Notes: a model not told the origin generated them from the letters alone. A stretch of 64,000 nucleotides of DNA from Alistipes sp. (GCA_017935185.1 JAGBIC010000003.1:28857-92856), one strand, 5' to 3'. Counted from the stretch's first letter, positions 8,499-17,300 are shown. Numbers and translations: made by a program.

Positions 8499-9587
8499 AT
8501 GTTGCTCGAAAAGTTGTCGCTAATAAATTTCAAGAACCTTTCACAGGCAGAGATAAAACTCTCTGGGGCCATAAATTGTTTTGTCGGCGATAATGGCGCA
8601 GGCAAGACAAATATCCTCGATGCCATATATTATCTTTCGATGTCGAAGTCGGCTTTTACGATGACCGATGGCCAGAGTGTGCATCATGGCGAGGAGTTTT
8701 TTGTTGCCGAGGGTAACTATCGTAGCGATAACGGCCGCCATGAACAGGTCAATTGCTCGTTTTCGCGCAAAGGTGGCAAAGTGCTGAAATGCAATGGCAA
8801 AGAGTATGAACGTATGGCCGACCATGTGGGGCGCTTCCCTGTGGTTATGGTCTCGCCTCGCGATGGCGAACTTATCACCGATGCCGCCGAGGAACGTCGG
8901 CGTTACCTGAATGGCTTTATCTCTCAAATCGACCGCAACTACCTTAATGCCGTAATGCGCTATAATGCGGTGCTTGCCGAGCGTAACCGGTTCCTGAAAA
9001 CATCGTCTGATGAGGCCATGTTGCAGATATATGATATGCAGCTCTCGGAGCATGCCACTCGCATTTACGAGTTTAGGCGTGATGTGGTGGAGCGTATGCG
9101 CCCCATGGTTGCCGAATATTATGCCACATTGTCGGATGACAGGGAGCAGGTCGAGATGGTCTATCGTTCGGAACTTGCCGAAGCTCCCATGATGGAGGTG
9201 TTGCAGCGGGCTCGCGAGCGGGATATTGTCAATCAATTCACCTCGTCGGGAGTGCATCGTGACGATGTGCTGTTCGGTATCGGCGGTTATCCGCTGCGCA
9301 AGTATGGCTCGCAAGGGCAGCAGAAGTCGTTCCTCATAGCGCTGAAATTGGCGCAGTACCGTATTTTGGCCGAGGAGGTGGGCGAGAAGCCTATATTGCT
9401 GCTTGACGACTTGTTCGACAAGCTCGATATGGGTCGTGTCGAGAAGCTTCTTTCGCTGGTTTCGGGTGAGGGCTTTGGCCAAATATGTATAACCGATTGC
9501 AATAAGCACCGTTTGGAGACCATTCTCGAGCATGCGGGCAAGCAATATGCGCTCTTCAGTGTCGAGGGTGGGTGTGTTAAAGAGTGA
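8499..9587 (+). CDS. recF: DNA replication/repair protein RecF
   Basis: This 362-residue SMC-like ATPase helps load RecA at gaps through RecFOR. It starts with the typical LEKLSLINFKNLSQAEIKL and has Walker A GDNGAGKTN near residue 32. The signature region appears as YGSQGQQKSFLIALKLAQYR, and Walker B/D-loop as PILLLDDLFDKLD. Length fits the family. The DciA-like gene follows immediately: its nearest possible start overlaps the recF stop, and the preferred ATG is 8 bases beyond, so the two are coupled. recR, the pathway partner, is 4 kb away on the other strand. Confidence 0.96.
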   Translation: MLLEKLSLINFKNLSQAEIKLSGAINCFVGDNGAGKTNILDAIYYLSMSKSAFTMTDGQSVHHGEEFFVAEGNYRSDNGRHEQVNCSFSRKGGKVLKCNGKEYERMADHVGRFPVVMVSPRDGELITDAAEERRRYLNGFISQIDRNYLNAVMRYNAVLAERNRFLKTSSDEAMLQIYDMQLSEHATRIYEFRRDVVERMRPMVAEYYATLSDDREQVEMVYRSELAEAPMMEVLQRARERDIVNQFTSSGVHRDDVLFGIGGYPLRKYGSQGQQKSFLIALKLAQYRILAEEVGEKPILLLDDLFDKLDMGRVEKLLSLVSGEGFGQICITDCNKHRLETILEHAGKQYALFSVEGGCVKE

Positions 9588-9595
9588 TTTCTGCT

Positions 9596-9886
9596 ATGCG
9601 ACGGACGAAAACAATGCTTATAGGCGATATCCTTAAGGATTTCTTCTCGCAACCCCACATCGCGGCCAAGGTTGCCGAGGGGCGTCTGCCCGATACGTGG
9701 CGTGAGGTCGTGGGCGAGAGGGTTGCATCACTCACCACGCAACTCAAGCTGGAGCGCGGATGCCTTTATGTGCATGTCACATCGAGTGTGGTGCGTGCCG
9801 AACTCAATATGCGCCGAGGAGCTTTGGTTGGCGAGATAAATCGTATATCGGGCGTGAATCTTGTGCGCAATATAATGATAAAATAA
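9596..9886 (+). CDS. DciA-like (DUF721) protein
   Basis: This 96-residue protein belongs to DUF721/DciA, a family that in many bacteria is the ancestral loader of the replicative helicase DnaB. The conserved core is visible as LPDTWREVVGERVASLTTQLKLERGCLYVHV, followed by VVRAELNMRRGALVGEIN. The ATG start (MRRTKTMLIGDILKDFF) is preferred over a GTG four codons earlier that overlaps the end of recF, because family members begin in the same way. The recF-DUF721 pairing is common in Bacteroidetes and supports a replication role. Confidence 0.85.
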   Translation: MRRTKTMLIGDILKDFFSQPHIAAKVAEGRLPDTWREVVGERVASLTTQLKLERGCLYVHVTSSVVRAELNMRRGALVGEINRISGVNLVRNIMIK

Positions 9887-9934
9887 ACGGAAGTTCGTTG
9901 GTGCAATAGCTACTTTAATTCAAAAATTTTTCAC

Positions 9935-9942
9935 TAACTTTG
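9935..9942 (+). promoter_or_regulatory. Promoter -7 element of the ACP-like membrane gene
   Basis: TAACTTTG matches the Bacteroidetes -7 consensus and lies 28 bases upstream of the start codon at 9971. Confidence 0.55.
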
Positions 9943-9970
9943 ACCAATAAACAATTAACCCGAAAATATC

Positions 9971-10582
9971 ATGACAGCAACCACAGAAGAGATTATCGAG
10001 ATCGTCAAAAAGAGAGCAAAGTCGGCCGCAACCGTCACCGAGACATCTCATTTATATGAGGATTTATGGATATCCACATCCGATTTTGAGGAGATTGCAT
10101 ATGAGATTCAAGAGAGGTTCGGCGAGAGCCTCTCCGTTGAAGATTTCCGTTCGGGAAAGATAAGCTCGGTAGGGGATATCGTGGCCCACCTTAAAGCGCA
10201 GGATTGGGGCAGCCGCAGTTTTTCAGGATGTGACGATGACTGTGATGATTCTGATGCGTCTGACAGTGATGCCGCCCCTGCTCCGATATATATTCCCGAG
10301 GAGATTAAGGGCTGGAATTGGGGAGCTCCATTGCTGGGCTGGATTTGGGCTTTAGGCAACGGAGCGTATAATATCGTATGGCTATATTTCATACTTATGA
10401 TAATCCCATTTGGCTTTATTTTGTGCTTTATTTTATTTGGCAAACGTGGAAATACGTGGGCATGGACGGCAAAACATTGGTCAAGTGTCGATGAGTTTAA
10501 ACGAGTACAGCACCGCTGGACAATAGCAGGCTTGATTGTGAATGCAATCTATATAGTGATAATTATCATATCCTTGATATAG
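9971..10582 (+). CDS. Acyl-carrier-like domain fused to a small membrane domain
   Basis: This 203-residue protein has two parts. Residues 1-75 look like an acyl carrier protein, with LYEDL, a helix FEEIAYEIQERFG and VGDIVAHL in the right order and spacing. The position aligned to the phosphopantetheine serine of ACP (DSL) is Thr36 in S-T-S-D, so normal modification is doubtful. After an acidic linker (residues 84-101), the C-terminal part (EIKGWNWGAPLLGWIWALGN, a hairpin of hydrophobic helices, KRGNTWAWTAKHWSSVDEFKRVQHRWTIAG, then a final helix) matches a widespread small membrane-protein family of unknown function. It has its own promoter and a strong terminator. Function unknown. Confidence 0.7.
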   Translation: MTATTEEIIEIVKKRAKSAATVTETSHLYEDLWISTSDFEEIAYEIQERFGESLSVEDFRSGKISSVGDIVAHLKAQDWGSRSFSGCDDDCDDSDASDSDAAPAPIYIPEEIKGWNWGAPLLGWIWALGNGAYNIVWLYFILMIIPFGFILCFILFGKRGNTWAWTAKHWSSVDEFKRVQHRWTIAGLIVNAIYIVIIIISLI

Positions 10583-10618
10583 GTGGTGAAATACGCGATA
10601 TAAAATATTAAAATGTGT

Positions 10619-10647
10619 AACGAGCGAGGGCAATTCCCTCGCTCGTT
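10619..10647 (+). terminator. Hairpin terminator after the ACP-like gene
   Basis: AACGAGCGAGGG and CCCTCGCTCGTT form a perfect 12-bp stem with a 5-base loop, between convergent genes ending at 10582 and 10691. The T-run is poor, so it may act in either direction or stabilise ends. Confidence 0.7.
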
Positions 10648-10690
10648 GCTTACGGTCAAAAAATCCTAATATTATACTTCCGCAAATCTT

Positions 10691-12127
10691 CTATTTGTCA
10701 ATCTCAAGAATCTTCCTGAATACCCAGTCGTGGTTGTAGAGGAACTCCTCGGCATGTTGTGGCTTGTTGTATTTCAGCTGTACCATCTTCTGCTCAAGGG
10801 TCGGCCAGATAACAACGTCTACCTCATCTTTGTAGTAGCTTTCGGGTTTGCGCTGATCGGCGTCGGTTATCTCCAATGTGATGGGGTAGCGATAGGCAAA
10901 ACGCGAGTGCCGCAGGATGTCGGTCTGGGGTGTGCCTCCAATTCCGCCCAAGTAACCCGATGGAGTGCCGATGCTCACAAGACTCTCGGAACGCTGACAG
11001 GCCGAGAGCAGGCCGAGTGTTGATGAGAATATGTTTTGGTCAACCATGATATAAATCTTACCACTATAATTGAGTGAACGCTCCGAGGGATAGAGATATG
11101 TCTCGCTGTCGCTGTCGATAAAGGCTTTCAGCTTGTCGCCGTAAACATCTATGTCACGCACCCCTTTGTAATCCTGACTGCTCAATACGTCGAGGTTCTT
11201 TACCGCCTGACGCAGAGGAATGTGCAGCGGCTTGTCGATGATGGCCTCAAGCGTGCGCCGCCATGTGAAGTCGTTGCCGCCGCCGTTGCCGCGCACGTCG
11301 ATGATAACTCTCTTCAGGGGCTTGCCTATATGTTTGGCTATCTCGTTCTCGATCCAATCGGCCTTCGAAAGTCTCATCTCTGGTATGCGGATGTAGAGCG
11401 TGTTGTCACGCTCGAAATAGTTCACTCTGAAAACATCGTCATCGAAGTAGTCACGCAGATAGATATAACCCAGATTTGTCATATCCACCTCTTTGGCCTT
11501 GCCATCGATTAGAACAGTCCATGTGAATTTGTCGTCGCCAAGCACTTTGCGTGGGTCGTGAAGCTCGGTGGCCCAGGCTTTGTGGTGCTTGAAATCCCAG
11601 CGTGTTGCACTGCATACCCAACTGTTGTGTTTTGCCACATATTTGTCGATAGGTATGCCGTTTATGTGGGTGAGTTCAGAGAGGTAGGGGATAGCCTCTC
11701 CCTGCTTGTTGCCATACCCCGGGGTGTAGTATTTGCCATCAATGTAGATTACGCCCTTTGCTTTGTTGGGTAGAAAGGGGTTGTGCTTCATATAGGCATT
11801 GTAGGTGCGGGCGAGGGCTGCCGAATCGCGGCAACTGCCATCCACGCTGATGTGCATGTCGTTGCAGAGCGCGAGGGCTCGATTCAAAATCTCGTAGAAA
11901 CCGCCGTCGCAACTCACCGTGTCGATACCCTGCTTTAATCTCTCCAAGCGGCGGGGAATATTCATCCCTGTGGCTCGGCGGCGTACGCCAAAATGAGGAA
12001 CATTGGTAGTCAGAGTGGTGTAGAGCTGGTTGTAATCTTCCAGCATCTGCTCTCGGGTGAGTGTTTGTGCCGAGCCGTTGGCGTGTAGGCACAACAATAG
12101 AAGACAAAGAGTGAAAATCTTTCTCAT
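10691..12127 (-). CDS. Secreted S41-family peptidase
   Basis: This 478-residue protein begins with a signal peptide (MRKIFTLCLLLLCLHANGSAQ). It shows the C-terminal-processing-protease fold: an N-terminal helical region, a central segment, then KRVIIDVRGNGGGNDF (about residues 272-287), which is the S41 substrate-binding strand. The likely nucleophile region is QNIFSSTLGLLSACQ (about 365-378), with Ser368 or Ser369. No clear PDZ domain is visible. It probably acts in the periplasm or on the cell surface; the substrate is unknown. It is convergent with the ACP-like gene. The 134-base gap upstream (12128-12261) holds nothing recognisable. Confidence 0.82.
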   Translation of the reverse strand: MRKIFTLCLLLLCLHANGSAQTLTREQMLEDYNQLYTTLTTNVPHFGVRRRATGMNIPRRLERLKQGIDTVSCDGGFYEILNRALALCNDMHISVDGSCRDSAALARTYNAYMKHNPFLPNKAKGVIYIDGKYYTPGYGNKQGEAIPYLSELTHINGIPIDKYVAKHNSWVCSATRWDFKHHKAWATELHDPRKVLGDDKFTWTVLIDGKAKEVDMTNLGYIYLRDYFDDDVFRVNYFERDNTLYIRIPEMRLSKADWIENEIAKHIGKPLKRVIIDVRGNGGGNDFTWRRTLEAIIDKPLHIPLRQAVKNLDVLSSQDYKGVRDIDVYGDKLKAFIDSDSETYLYPSERSLNYSGKIYIMVDQNIFSSTLGLLSACQRSESLVSIGTPSGYLGGIGGTPQTDILRHSRFAYRYPITLEITDADQRKPESYYKDEVDVVIWPTLEQKMVQLKYNKPQHAEEFLYNHDWVFRKILEIDK

Positions 12128-12261
12128 AGCAATAAAATTTGATAATTGTAATAGTTAAAAAATGCGTTTGTTTGGTGAGCAGAGGGTGTAAACCTCCTGC
12201 TCTGTGTAATTAGACGCAGAGCGAGGTGAAAGGTTACAATGTTAGGGCAAAAATGTGATTT

Positions 12262-12822
12262 TTATAGCATCGTCAAATCCAGACTGTCGGTTTTGGCCTC
12301 GGGGTCGGGACTCTTTTGCAGAATGAGATTCAGTACCTCGACAGGGGTGATGTACCCTACAATGTTAAAGAAACTTACGAAGGGCTGGTTGTCTATGCGT
12401 ATCAGATACTCCTTCTTCTTGTTGTTCTTATGATTTTTTACCGATTGATATATTTCGTAGTTTATATTATCCGCAGACGATTTCACATATAGTGTATATG
12501 CTCTATCATAATGGCTTAAGGTGGCTAATTCGGCAAGTCGCTCTTTTGCGTAATTACTTCTGTGACTGTTGATTTTTATTTGGTAAAAGGTGTGGGTGCG
12601 ATTTATTACACTTTGGGTTTTTCCGGCTTGCTTGGGCATGACGATTTTCAGCATCTCGTTTGGCAGTAGTACGGTCTCCACGCCATTTTGTACAGCGGTT
12701 TCTTGTGCCTGTATCTTTTTGAAAATGTTGAGGAAATCCTCGCTTTGAGCAGAGGCTTGTGTTGGAAATAGAAAGATAAATAAGGCAGCTGTGGCCACAG
12801 AAAACAGGGTGATTTTTTTCAT
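12262..12822 (-). CDS. Secreted protein of unknown function in an ECF sigma operon
   Basis: This 186-residue protein has a signal peptide ending near TQASAQ. The mature part is charged and shows no family I recognise. Segments of note are VETVLLPNEMLKIVMPK and EYLIRIDNQPFVSFFNIVGYITPVEVLNLIL. It is third in a minus-strand series after the ECF sigma factor and the single-span protein, 29 bases downstream of the latter. This is where Bacteroidetes often encode a small envelope effector or sensor, so that role is inferred from position alone. Confidence 0.55.
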   Translation of the reverse strand: MKKITLFSVATAALFIFLFPTQASAQSEDFLNIFKKIQAQETAVQNGVETVLLPNEMLKIVMPKQAGKTQSVINRTHTFYQIKINSHRSNYAKERLAELATLSHYDRAYTLYVKSSADNINYEIYQSVKNHKNNKKKEYLIRIDNQPFVSFFNIVGYITPVEVLNLILQKSPDPEAKTDSLDLTML

Positions 12823-12851
12823 GGTTAGATAATTTAATAGTTAGAGAGTTC

Positions 12852-13265
12852 TTATTCCATTCTGAACATATTGTATAACATATCCTCGTCGGTAGTCAGC
12901 TCGGCAACACACAATTCGTTTATCACTCGTTGTGCATGCCCCTCGGCCTCGGCGAGCGAGGTGATGGGCCGGCCGTTGTAGTAGCAGTAAACCGTTGGAC
13001 GTGACAGATGTATTGCCACACCTATGATTATTGCGCAGCAGGCTGCTGCCGCCGCTGCAAGTTGCCAGCGCAATGTTGTCGAGGTGTGTGTGTTGATGGT
13101 CGTACCGACGTGCGTCTGGCGGCGGTTGTACCTCTGCATAGCTTGCAAGGCCCTCTGTTCGAATGTTAGACTATTGGTATTGTCGAGTATCTCCGACAGC
13201 TGTTTTTTGTCGGCAAGGCTCTCGGTAGCATCGAGATAGCGTTGCGAAAGCTCTTTATAATCCAT
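12852..13265 (-). CDS. Single-span membrane protein, probable anti-sigma factor
   Basis: This 137-residue protein has a cytoplasmic N-terminal part of about 67 residues, one membrane helix (LAAAAAACCAIIIGVAIHL) and a short periplasmic tail. There is no zinc-binding HxxxCxxC motif of the ZAS type. Its start overlaps the end of the ECF sigma gene by 11 bases, so translation is coupled. Size, topology and position make an anti-sigma role likely, although sequence similarity alone would not identify it. Confidence 0.6.
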   Translation of the reverse strand: MDYKELSQRYLDATESLADKKQLSEILDNTNSLTFEQRALQAMQRYNRRQTHVGTTINTHTSTTLRWQLAAAAAACCAIIIGVAIHLSRPTVYCYYNGRPITSLAEAEGHAQRVINELCVAELTTDEDMLYNMFRME

Positions 13266-13740
13266 GGTTTATAATCTTTACAAGTTGTTCTTTAACTCTG
13301 TTTCTTGCTCTCGAGCAGGCCATGCGGGCTGCGGCTTCGCTCGTGCCTGTTATGGTGGCGATCTGGTCGTATTCAAACTCTTCGATATCTCGCAGATGTA
13401 TCACCTCTCGTTCTCTGTCGGGCAGGTCATTTATCAGTCTTTGTACCAAATCAGCCATGTCCCTGTCGCTTTCTGGCGGAGCAGTAGGGTGCGTGGTGAT
13501 ATTTTCAAGGGGCGTGAACGGTTTGTGCCGCAGTCGGTCAAGACATAGGTTGCGCATGCTTGTCATGACAAGAGCCTGAAACCCGTTTTTACGAATGAGG
13601 AGTCTGCGCCGCCACAGCTTTTCGTAAAGATCCTGTGTGGCATCCTCGGCCGCGGCATAATTGTGCAGAAGTGCAACAGCATAGCGAAATGCTGCATCTT
13701 TCAGATGTAAAAACTCGTTGTTGAACTCCTCGCTGGTCAT
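13255..13740 (-). CDS. ECF RNA polymerase sigma factor
   Basis: This 161-residue protein has sigma region 2 (RYAVALLHNYAAAEDATQDLYEKLW, then TSMRNLCLDRLRH) and region 4 with a helix-turn-helix (INDLPDREREVIHLRDIEEFEYDQIATITGTSEAAARMACSRARNRVKEQL). These define an extracytoplasmic-function sigma factor. The start MTSEEFNNEFLHL is chosen because conserved sequence begins there; an upstream ATG would add 26 unconserved residues. It overlaps the probable anti-sigma gene by 11 bases. Confidence 0.9.
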   Translation of the reverse strand: MTSEEFNNEFLHLKDAAFRYAVALLHNYAAAEDATQDLYEKLWRRRLLIRKNGFQALVMTSMRNLCLDRLRHKPFTPLENITTHPTAPPESDRDMADLVQRLINDLPDREREVIHLRDIEEFEYDQIATITGTSEAAARMACSRARNRVKEQLVKIINHGL

Positions 13741-13880
13741 CGGTTTTGGCTTTGGGGCTGCTTGTCGGTGTTTCCTGTTTGTATATAATACGCAAAAGCC
13801 GCCTGATTGTAACATCAAACGGCTATATTTCTTGAAAAATTGCAGATTGTCTTTCGTTTTCGATGTAACGCCTGCGACGG

Positions 13881-14477
13881 CTACTCCACCTCGCGGCGGT
13901 TGTGCAAGGCGTGGGTGATGGTTAGTTCGTCAACATACTCAAGCTCGTCGCCGAAGCCGATGCCTCGGGCGATGTTGGTCACCTTGACTGAAGGGAATTG
14001 CTTAAGACGATTCATTATATAAAATAGTGTGGTCTCGCCCTCGACCGATGTCGAAATAGCCAAAATGACCTCTTTGACCTTGCCGGCAGCAACCTTCTCG
14101 ACAAGCATGTCGATTTTCAGGTCGGAAGGGCCTATTCCCTGCATGGGAGAGATTACTCCACCGAGTACATGGTAAAGGCCACGGTATTGGCGGGTATTCT
14201 CGATTGACATCAAGTCGCCAACCTGCTCGACAACGCAGATTGTAGAGTGGTCACGCTCCTCGTCGGCACAGATGGGGCAGAGCTCACTGTCCGAGAGATT
14301 ATTGCAACTCTCGCAATGGCGAATCTCCCGTCGGTAACGGGCAAGCGTGTCGGTCATCTGCTCGACAGCATCCGTATCCATCTTCAGCAGGTGCATGGCA
14401 AGGCGCAACGCCGTACGACGACCTATGCCGGGCAGTTTGGCAAATTCCGAAACAGCATCTTGCAGCAATCGTGACAT
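13881..14477 (-). CDS. recR: Recombination protein RecR
   Basis: This 198-residue protein forms a DNA clamp with RecO in RecF-pathway gap repair. It has the helix-hairpin-helix KLPGIGRRTALRLAMHLL, the four-cysteine zinc finger (CESCNNLSDSELCPIC) and a Toprim domain (ICVVEQVGDLMSIENT through AISTSVEGETTLFYI). It follows batE by 16 bases and may share its transcript. Downstream the sigma-factor gene begins 140 bases away. Confidence 0.96.
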   Translation of the reverse strand: MSRLLQDAVSEFAKLPGIGRRTALRLAMHLLKMDTDAVEQMTDTLARYRREIRHCESCNNLSDSELCPICADEERDHSTICVVEQVGDLMSIENTRQYRGLYHVLGGVISPMQGIGPSDLKIDMLVEKVAAGKVKEVILAISTSVEGETTLFYIMNRLKQFPSVKVTNIARGIGFGDELEYVDELTITHALHNRREVE

Positions 14478-14493
14478 GAGATAGCGTTTGAGG

Positions 14494-15333
14494 TTAGATT
14501 TTTTCTATGCGCGAGGTCTCAATCCATCCTTTGCGGCCATCGGCGATGCGAACTTCGGCCCAGCCCTCGATGGTTTCACCAATGGTGAGCTTTGTGCCCT
14601 CGTGAAGCACAAATAGCTCGGTGGCGGCACGGTCGGGTGAGCTCTTGATAGATACCGACGAACTCATGACTATCGCCTCGGAGTGGTTAATGCTGATTTT
14701 GCGCTCGCTGATGGCAAATAGCGTGGTGACGATAAAAAGTATTCCTGCCACAGCCATAACGTAAAATCCCACCTTGCGTAGCGACAGGCGTTGTGCAAGC
14801 ATAAAAAGCAGTGCCATGCCCAGAGCCAGTGCAAGCATCACGAGCGAGAGGATTGTCCATGCGTTGCCACTTAAAAGTGAGCGTATGGCACGCACCCATG
14901 TAGTGAGGAAGAATTCGGGAATAGCCTCAATACTGTCTTTGGTTGAACTCTCGGCGTAGGCCAGATTGTGGCGAATATCCTCGTCGCCGGGCTTGAGGCG
15001 CAGCGCACGGTTGTAGTATAGAATGGCTTTGCCCAACTCATTCTTCTTGAAGTGGGCGTTGGCCAGATTATAGTAGAGTTTTGCAGAGTGTTTGCCCTGT
15101 ACCAGAATAGCCATATATGCCTCGATGGCCTGGTCGTAGTTGGCGCTGTTGTATGCGGCGGCGGCCTGCTCCCATATAGCCTCTGCGGTGGCGGCCTGCG
15201 ATGCCTGCTCTATTGCGGGTTGCTCGGCAGTAGCTACGGCCAAAGTGTCGGCTTGTGGTGTTGCGGCACTCCCCTCGGCCCTGACCGAGCCGGATAGCAA
15301 CAATATGGCGAATACTAAAATCAGTCGTTTCAT
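14494..15333 (-). CDS. batE: BatE-like TPR/SH3 protein
   Basis: This 279-residue protein has a signal peptide and a TPR region (AAAAYNSANYDQAIEAYMAILVQG, KLYYNLANAHFKKNELGKAILYYNRALRLKPGD). Two membrane helices follow (about residues 160-205), then a C-terminal bacterial SH3 domain (VSIKSSPDRAATELFVLHEGTKLTI, GWAEVRIADGRKGWI). This is the BatE architecture of the Bacteroidetes aerotolerance operon. It starts 3 bases after the batD stop codon. batA, batB, batC, the DUF58 gene and the MoxR ATPase are not adjacent. Confidence 0.85.
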   Translation of the reverse strand: MKRLILVFAILLLSGSVRAEGSAATPQADTLAVATAEQPAIEQASQAATAEAIWEQAAAAYNSANYDQAIEAYMAILVQGKHSAKLYYNLANAHFKKNELGKAILYYNRALRLKPGDEDIRHNLAYAESSTKDSIEAIPEFFLTTWVRAIRSLLSGNAWTILSLVMLALALGMALLFMLAQRLSLRKVGFYVMAVAGILFIVTTLFAISERKISINHSEAIVMSSSVSIKSSPDRAATELFVLHEGTKLTIGETIEGWAEVRIADGRKGWIETSRIEKI

Positions 15334-15336
15334 GGT

Positions 15337-17184
15337 TTAGCGTTTAATAATCGACTCAATGCGTGAAACAATATTTACACCTTCGCTGTAAACATCACCC
15401 ATATGCACGGTCTCGGCGGGCGAATATTGCGCCTCGTCGCAACGTGAGATGATGTCGGTATAGTGCTGGGCAAGGTCGGCGGCGCAGCCTCGGCGCAGAA
15501 GCTCCTCGCGGATGTTCTCTTTGGTGAGGTTGGCAACAGGGATATTGAGTTTGTCGCTCATGTAACCCCACAATGCTCGCAACATCTCCTCGAAGAAGGC
15601 GTGACGATTCTCCTCACGCATAAACTTCTCGGCGGCATGGAAACGCTGAATGGCAACCTTGTTTGCTCGGCGATTCTTTACCAGTACCGTGTTTTTGCTG
15701 TCGCGGATGGCACGATGCAGGTAGATGTATGATGCAATGAAAATTGCGATAATCAGGGCAAGAATGATAAAGTATTTGCCGCTGAATAGCAATGGGGTGG
15801 TTATAGCCGTCAGAGTCGGAGAACCCATCTTGATGAAGCGAATGTCGCTGCCCAGCTGGCGTACACCCTCTTTGGCTGACGAGGTGATAATCTGTGTGGT
15901 GGCATTTGCCCCTGCCGATGTGTCGGGGGCTACTGTCAGGTGCAATGCTTGTGTGGTAAGCGTTACGTATTCGCCCTTCTTGGGGTCGAAATACGAGAAC
16001 TCCACCGCAGGGATGTCATACTCACCCTCGGAGCGTGCAATGAACGGATACTCAAATTGGCGGTAGCCTGTGGTGCCGCTGGTATTTGAGTTTATCGACT
16101 CGGTGGTACGCACGTCGTACAGCTCAAACGATGACGGCAACTGCAATTTGGGAGCTTGCAGGAAGGTGATATTTCCTGTTCCCGAAATCTTTATCGTGTA
16201 GGTCGCTGCCGAGTTGGCTGTAAGGTTGCTTGACGGCGGAATGGCCGCAAGCGAGAATGATCCTACCGCCCCTGTGAAGGATGCCGGAGCCCCTTCGGGG
16301 AGCGATTTCACAGTCACAGTCACCTTGCCTGTGGTGAGCTTGCGAGGTACATTATAGACTTCGGCTCCACCGCCAAAGAAGGGATCGAAGGCCCGGTTTG
16401 TTCGCATCACGACCTGTGCCACGGCGGTAATATCGGCCGGCTCGATTGTGATTGTGCCTGCCTGTTGGGGGTAGAGCAGATACTCTTTGATAATGCGTGT
16501 GTCGTAGACCTTGCCGTCAAGAGTCTGGCGGGTTGTCTGATAGTTGTCGGTTGGCAGCTCCTGTGACCAGAAACCGTTGAACGAGGGGAGTTTTACATCC
16601 TCGAAGCCGGCGATGCTGGCGCGGGTGTATAGCGTTAGCGAGGCACGAATCGGCTCGCCGTTGTATACGTTTGAGCTGGAGAGATTTAATCGTAGCAGGA
16701 TATCGTCTGCTGCCACCTGATTTTGCAGAGCTGTACCCTGCTCGGCGGCGGCCTGCTGCTCACGTTGGGCACTTTGTGCGCTCTGTGCCACAACCTCGAT
16801 GGGGGTTGCTTTTGTGGTTAATGTTTTACCTTTGGTTTGAACCTGTGCGGGGGCGATTGTAATATTACCCTCGGCCTGCGCCATCACGACATAGGTAATG
16901 GTGTAGGTGGTTTTACTGCTGCTCACGCCGTTTATCGACTGGAATGAGCGAGAGGTAGATGTGGTAGGCCCAGCCAAAACCTCCAGACCAGTGAAATCGG
17001 GGGCTTTGAACGAGTTGTCCTCAATCTCTCCGTTGGTAAGGATAAACTCCACACGGAACATCTCACCGGCTGTGACTATGAGCGGTGTGTTAATCTCGAA
17101 GCTTACCTCACCATCGGCGCGAGCCGTCAAAAGTGTCAGCGTTGCTACAAGAGTAAGAAGCAGGTGTTTGAAAAATCCCTTCAT
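15337..17184 (-). CDS. batD: BatD family membrane protein
   Basis: This 615-residue protein is of the BatD (oxygen tolerance) family. It has a signal peptide ending LTARA, a series of extracytoplasmic Ig-like beta domains beginning VSFEINTPLIVTAGEMFRVEFILTNG, a membrane helix near residue 480 (YFIILALIIAIFIASYIYL) and a cytoplasmic tail. BatD is thought to work with vWA proteins BatA/BatB and a MoxR ATPase in envelope integrity; its molecular function is not settled. I use MKGFFKHLLL as the start because it gives a clean signal peptide; an ATG 8 codons upstream is possible. A fumarase gene with its own terminator lies upstream, so batD begins a unit. Confidence 0.88.
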   Translation of the reverse strand: MKGFFKHLLLTLVATLTLLTARADGEVSFEINTPLIVTAGEMFRVEFILTNGEIEDNSFKAPDFTGLEVLAGPTTSTSRSFQSINGVSSSKTTYTITYVVMAQAEGNITIAPAQVQTKGKTLTTKATPIEVVAQSAQSAQREQQAAAEQGTALQNQVAADDILLRLNLSSSNVYNGEPIRASLTLYTRASIAGFEDVKLPSFNGFWSQELPTDNYQTTRQTLDGKVYDTRIIKEYLLYPQQAGTITIEPADITAVAQVVMRTNRAFDPFFGGGAEVYNVPRKLTTGKVTVTVKSLPEGAPASFTGAVGSFSLAAIPPSSNLTANSAATYTIKISGTGNITFLQAPKLQLPSSFELYDVRTTESINSNTSGTTGYRQFEYPFIARSEGEYDIPAVEFSYFDPKKGEYVTLTTQALHLTVAPDTSAGANATTQIITSSAKEGVRQLGSDIRFIKMGSPTLTAITTPLLFSGKYFIILALIIAIFIASYIYLHRAIRDSKNTVLVKNRRANKVAIQRFHAAEKFMREENRHAFFEEMLRALWGYMSDKLNIPVANLTKENIREELLRRGCAADLAQHYTDIISRCDEAQYSPAETVHMGDVYSEGVNIVSRIESIIKR

Positions 17185-17244
17185 CTGTTGCGATATTGTT
17201 CTCAACAAAACGTATAATTCTCGCCGTTTATTTTGCGGGCGAGC

Positions 17245-17286
17245 GAAAAACGCAGTTTTGCACCCCGCATGAGGTGCAAAACCGTT
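17245..17286 (-). terminator. Terminator after fumarase
   Basis: GTTTTGCACC (17255-17264) and GGTGCAAAAC (17273-17282) form a perfect 10-bp stem. Read on the minus strand it is followed by a short T-run, just below the fumarase stop codon. It separates fumarase from batD-batE. Confidence 0.75.
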
Positions 17287-17300
17287 ATGTAATACTATTT

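Noticed and set aside
8541-9545. Long open frame antisense to recF (334 codons)
   Set aside because: It lies wholly inside recF, has no recognisable domain, and reflects the codon bias of the sense gene.
17255-17282. Inverted repeat as a mobile-element end
   Set aside because: Its position after fumarase and the following T-run make it an ordinary terminator; no transposase or target duplication is nearby.
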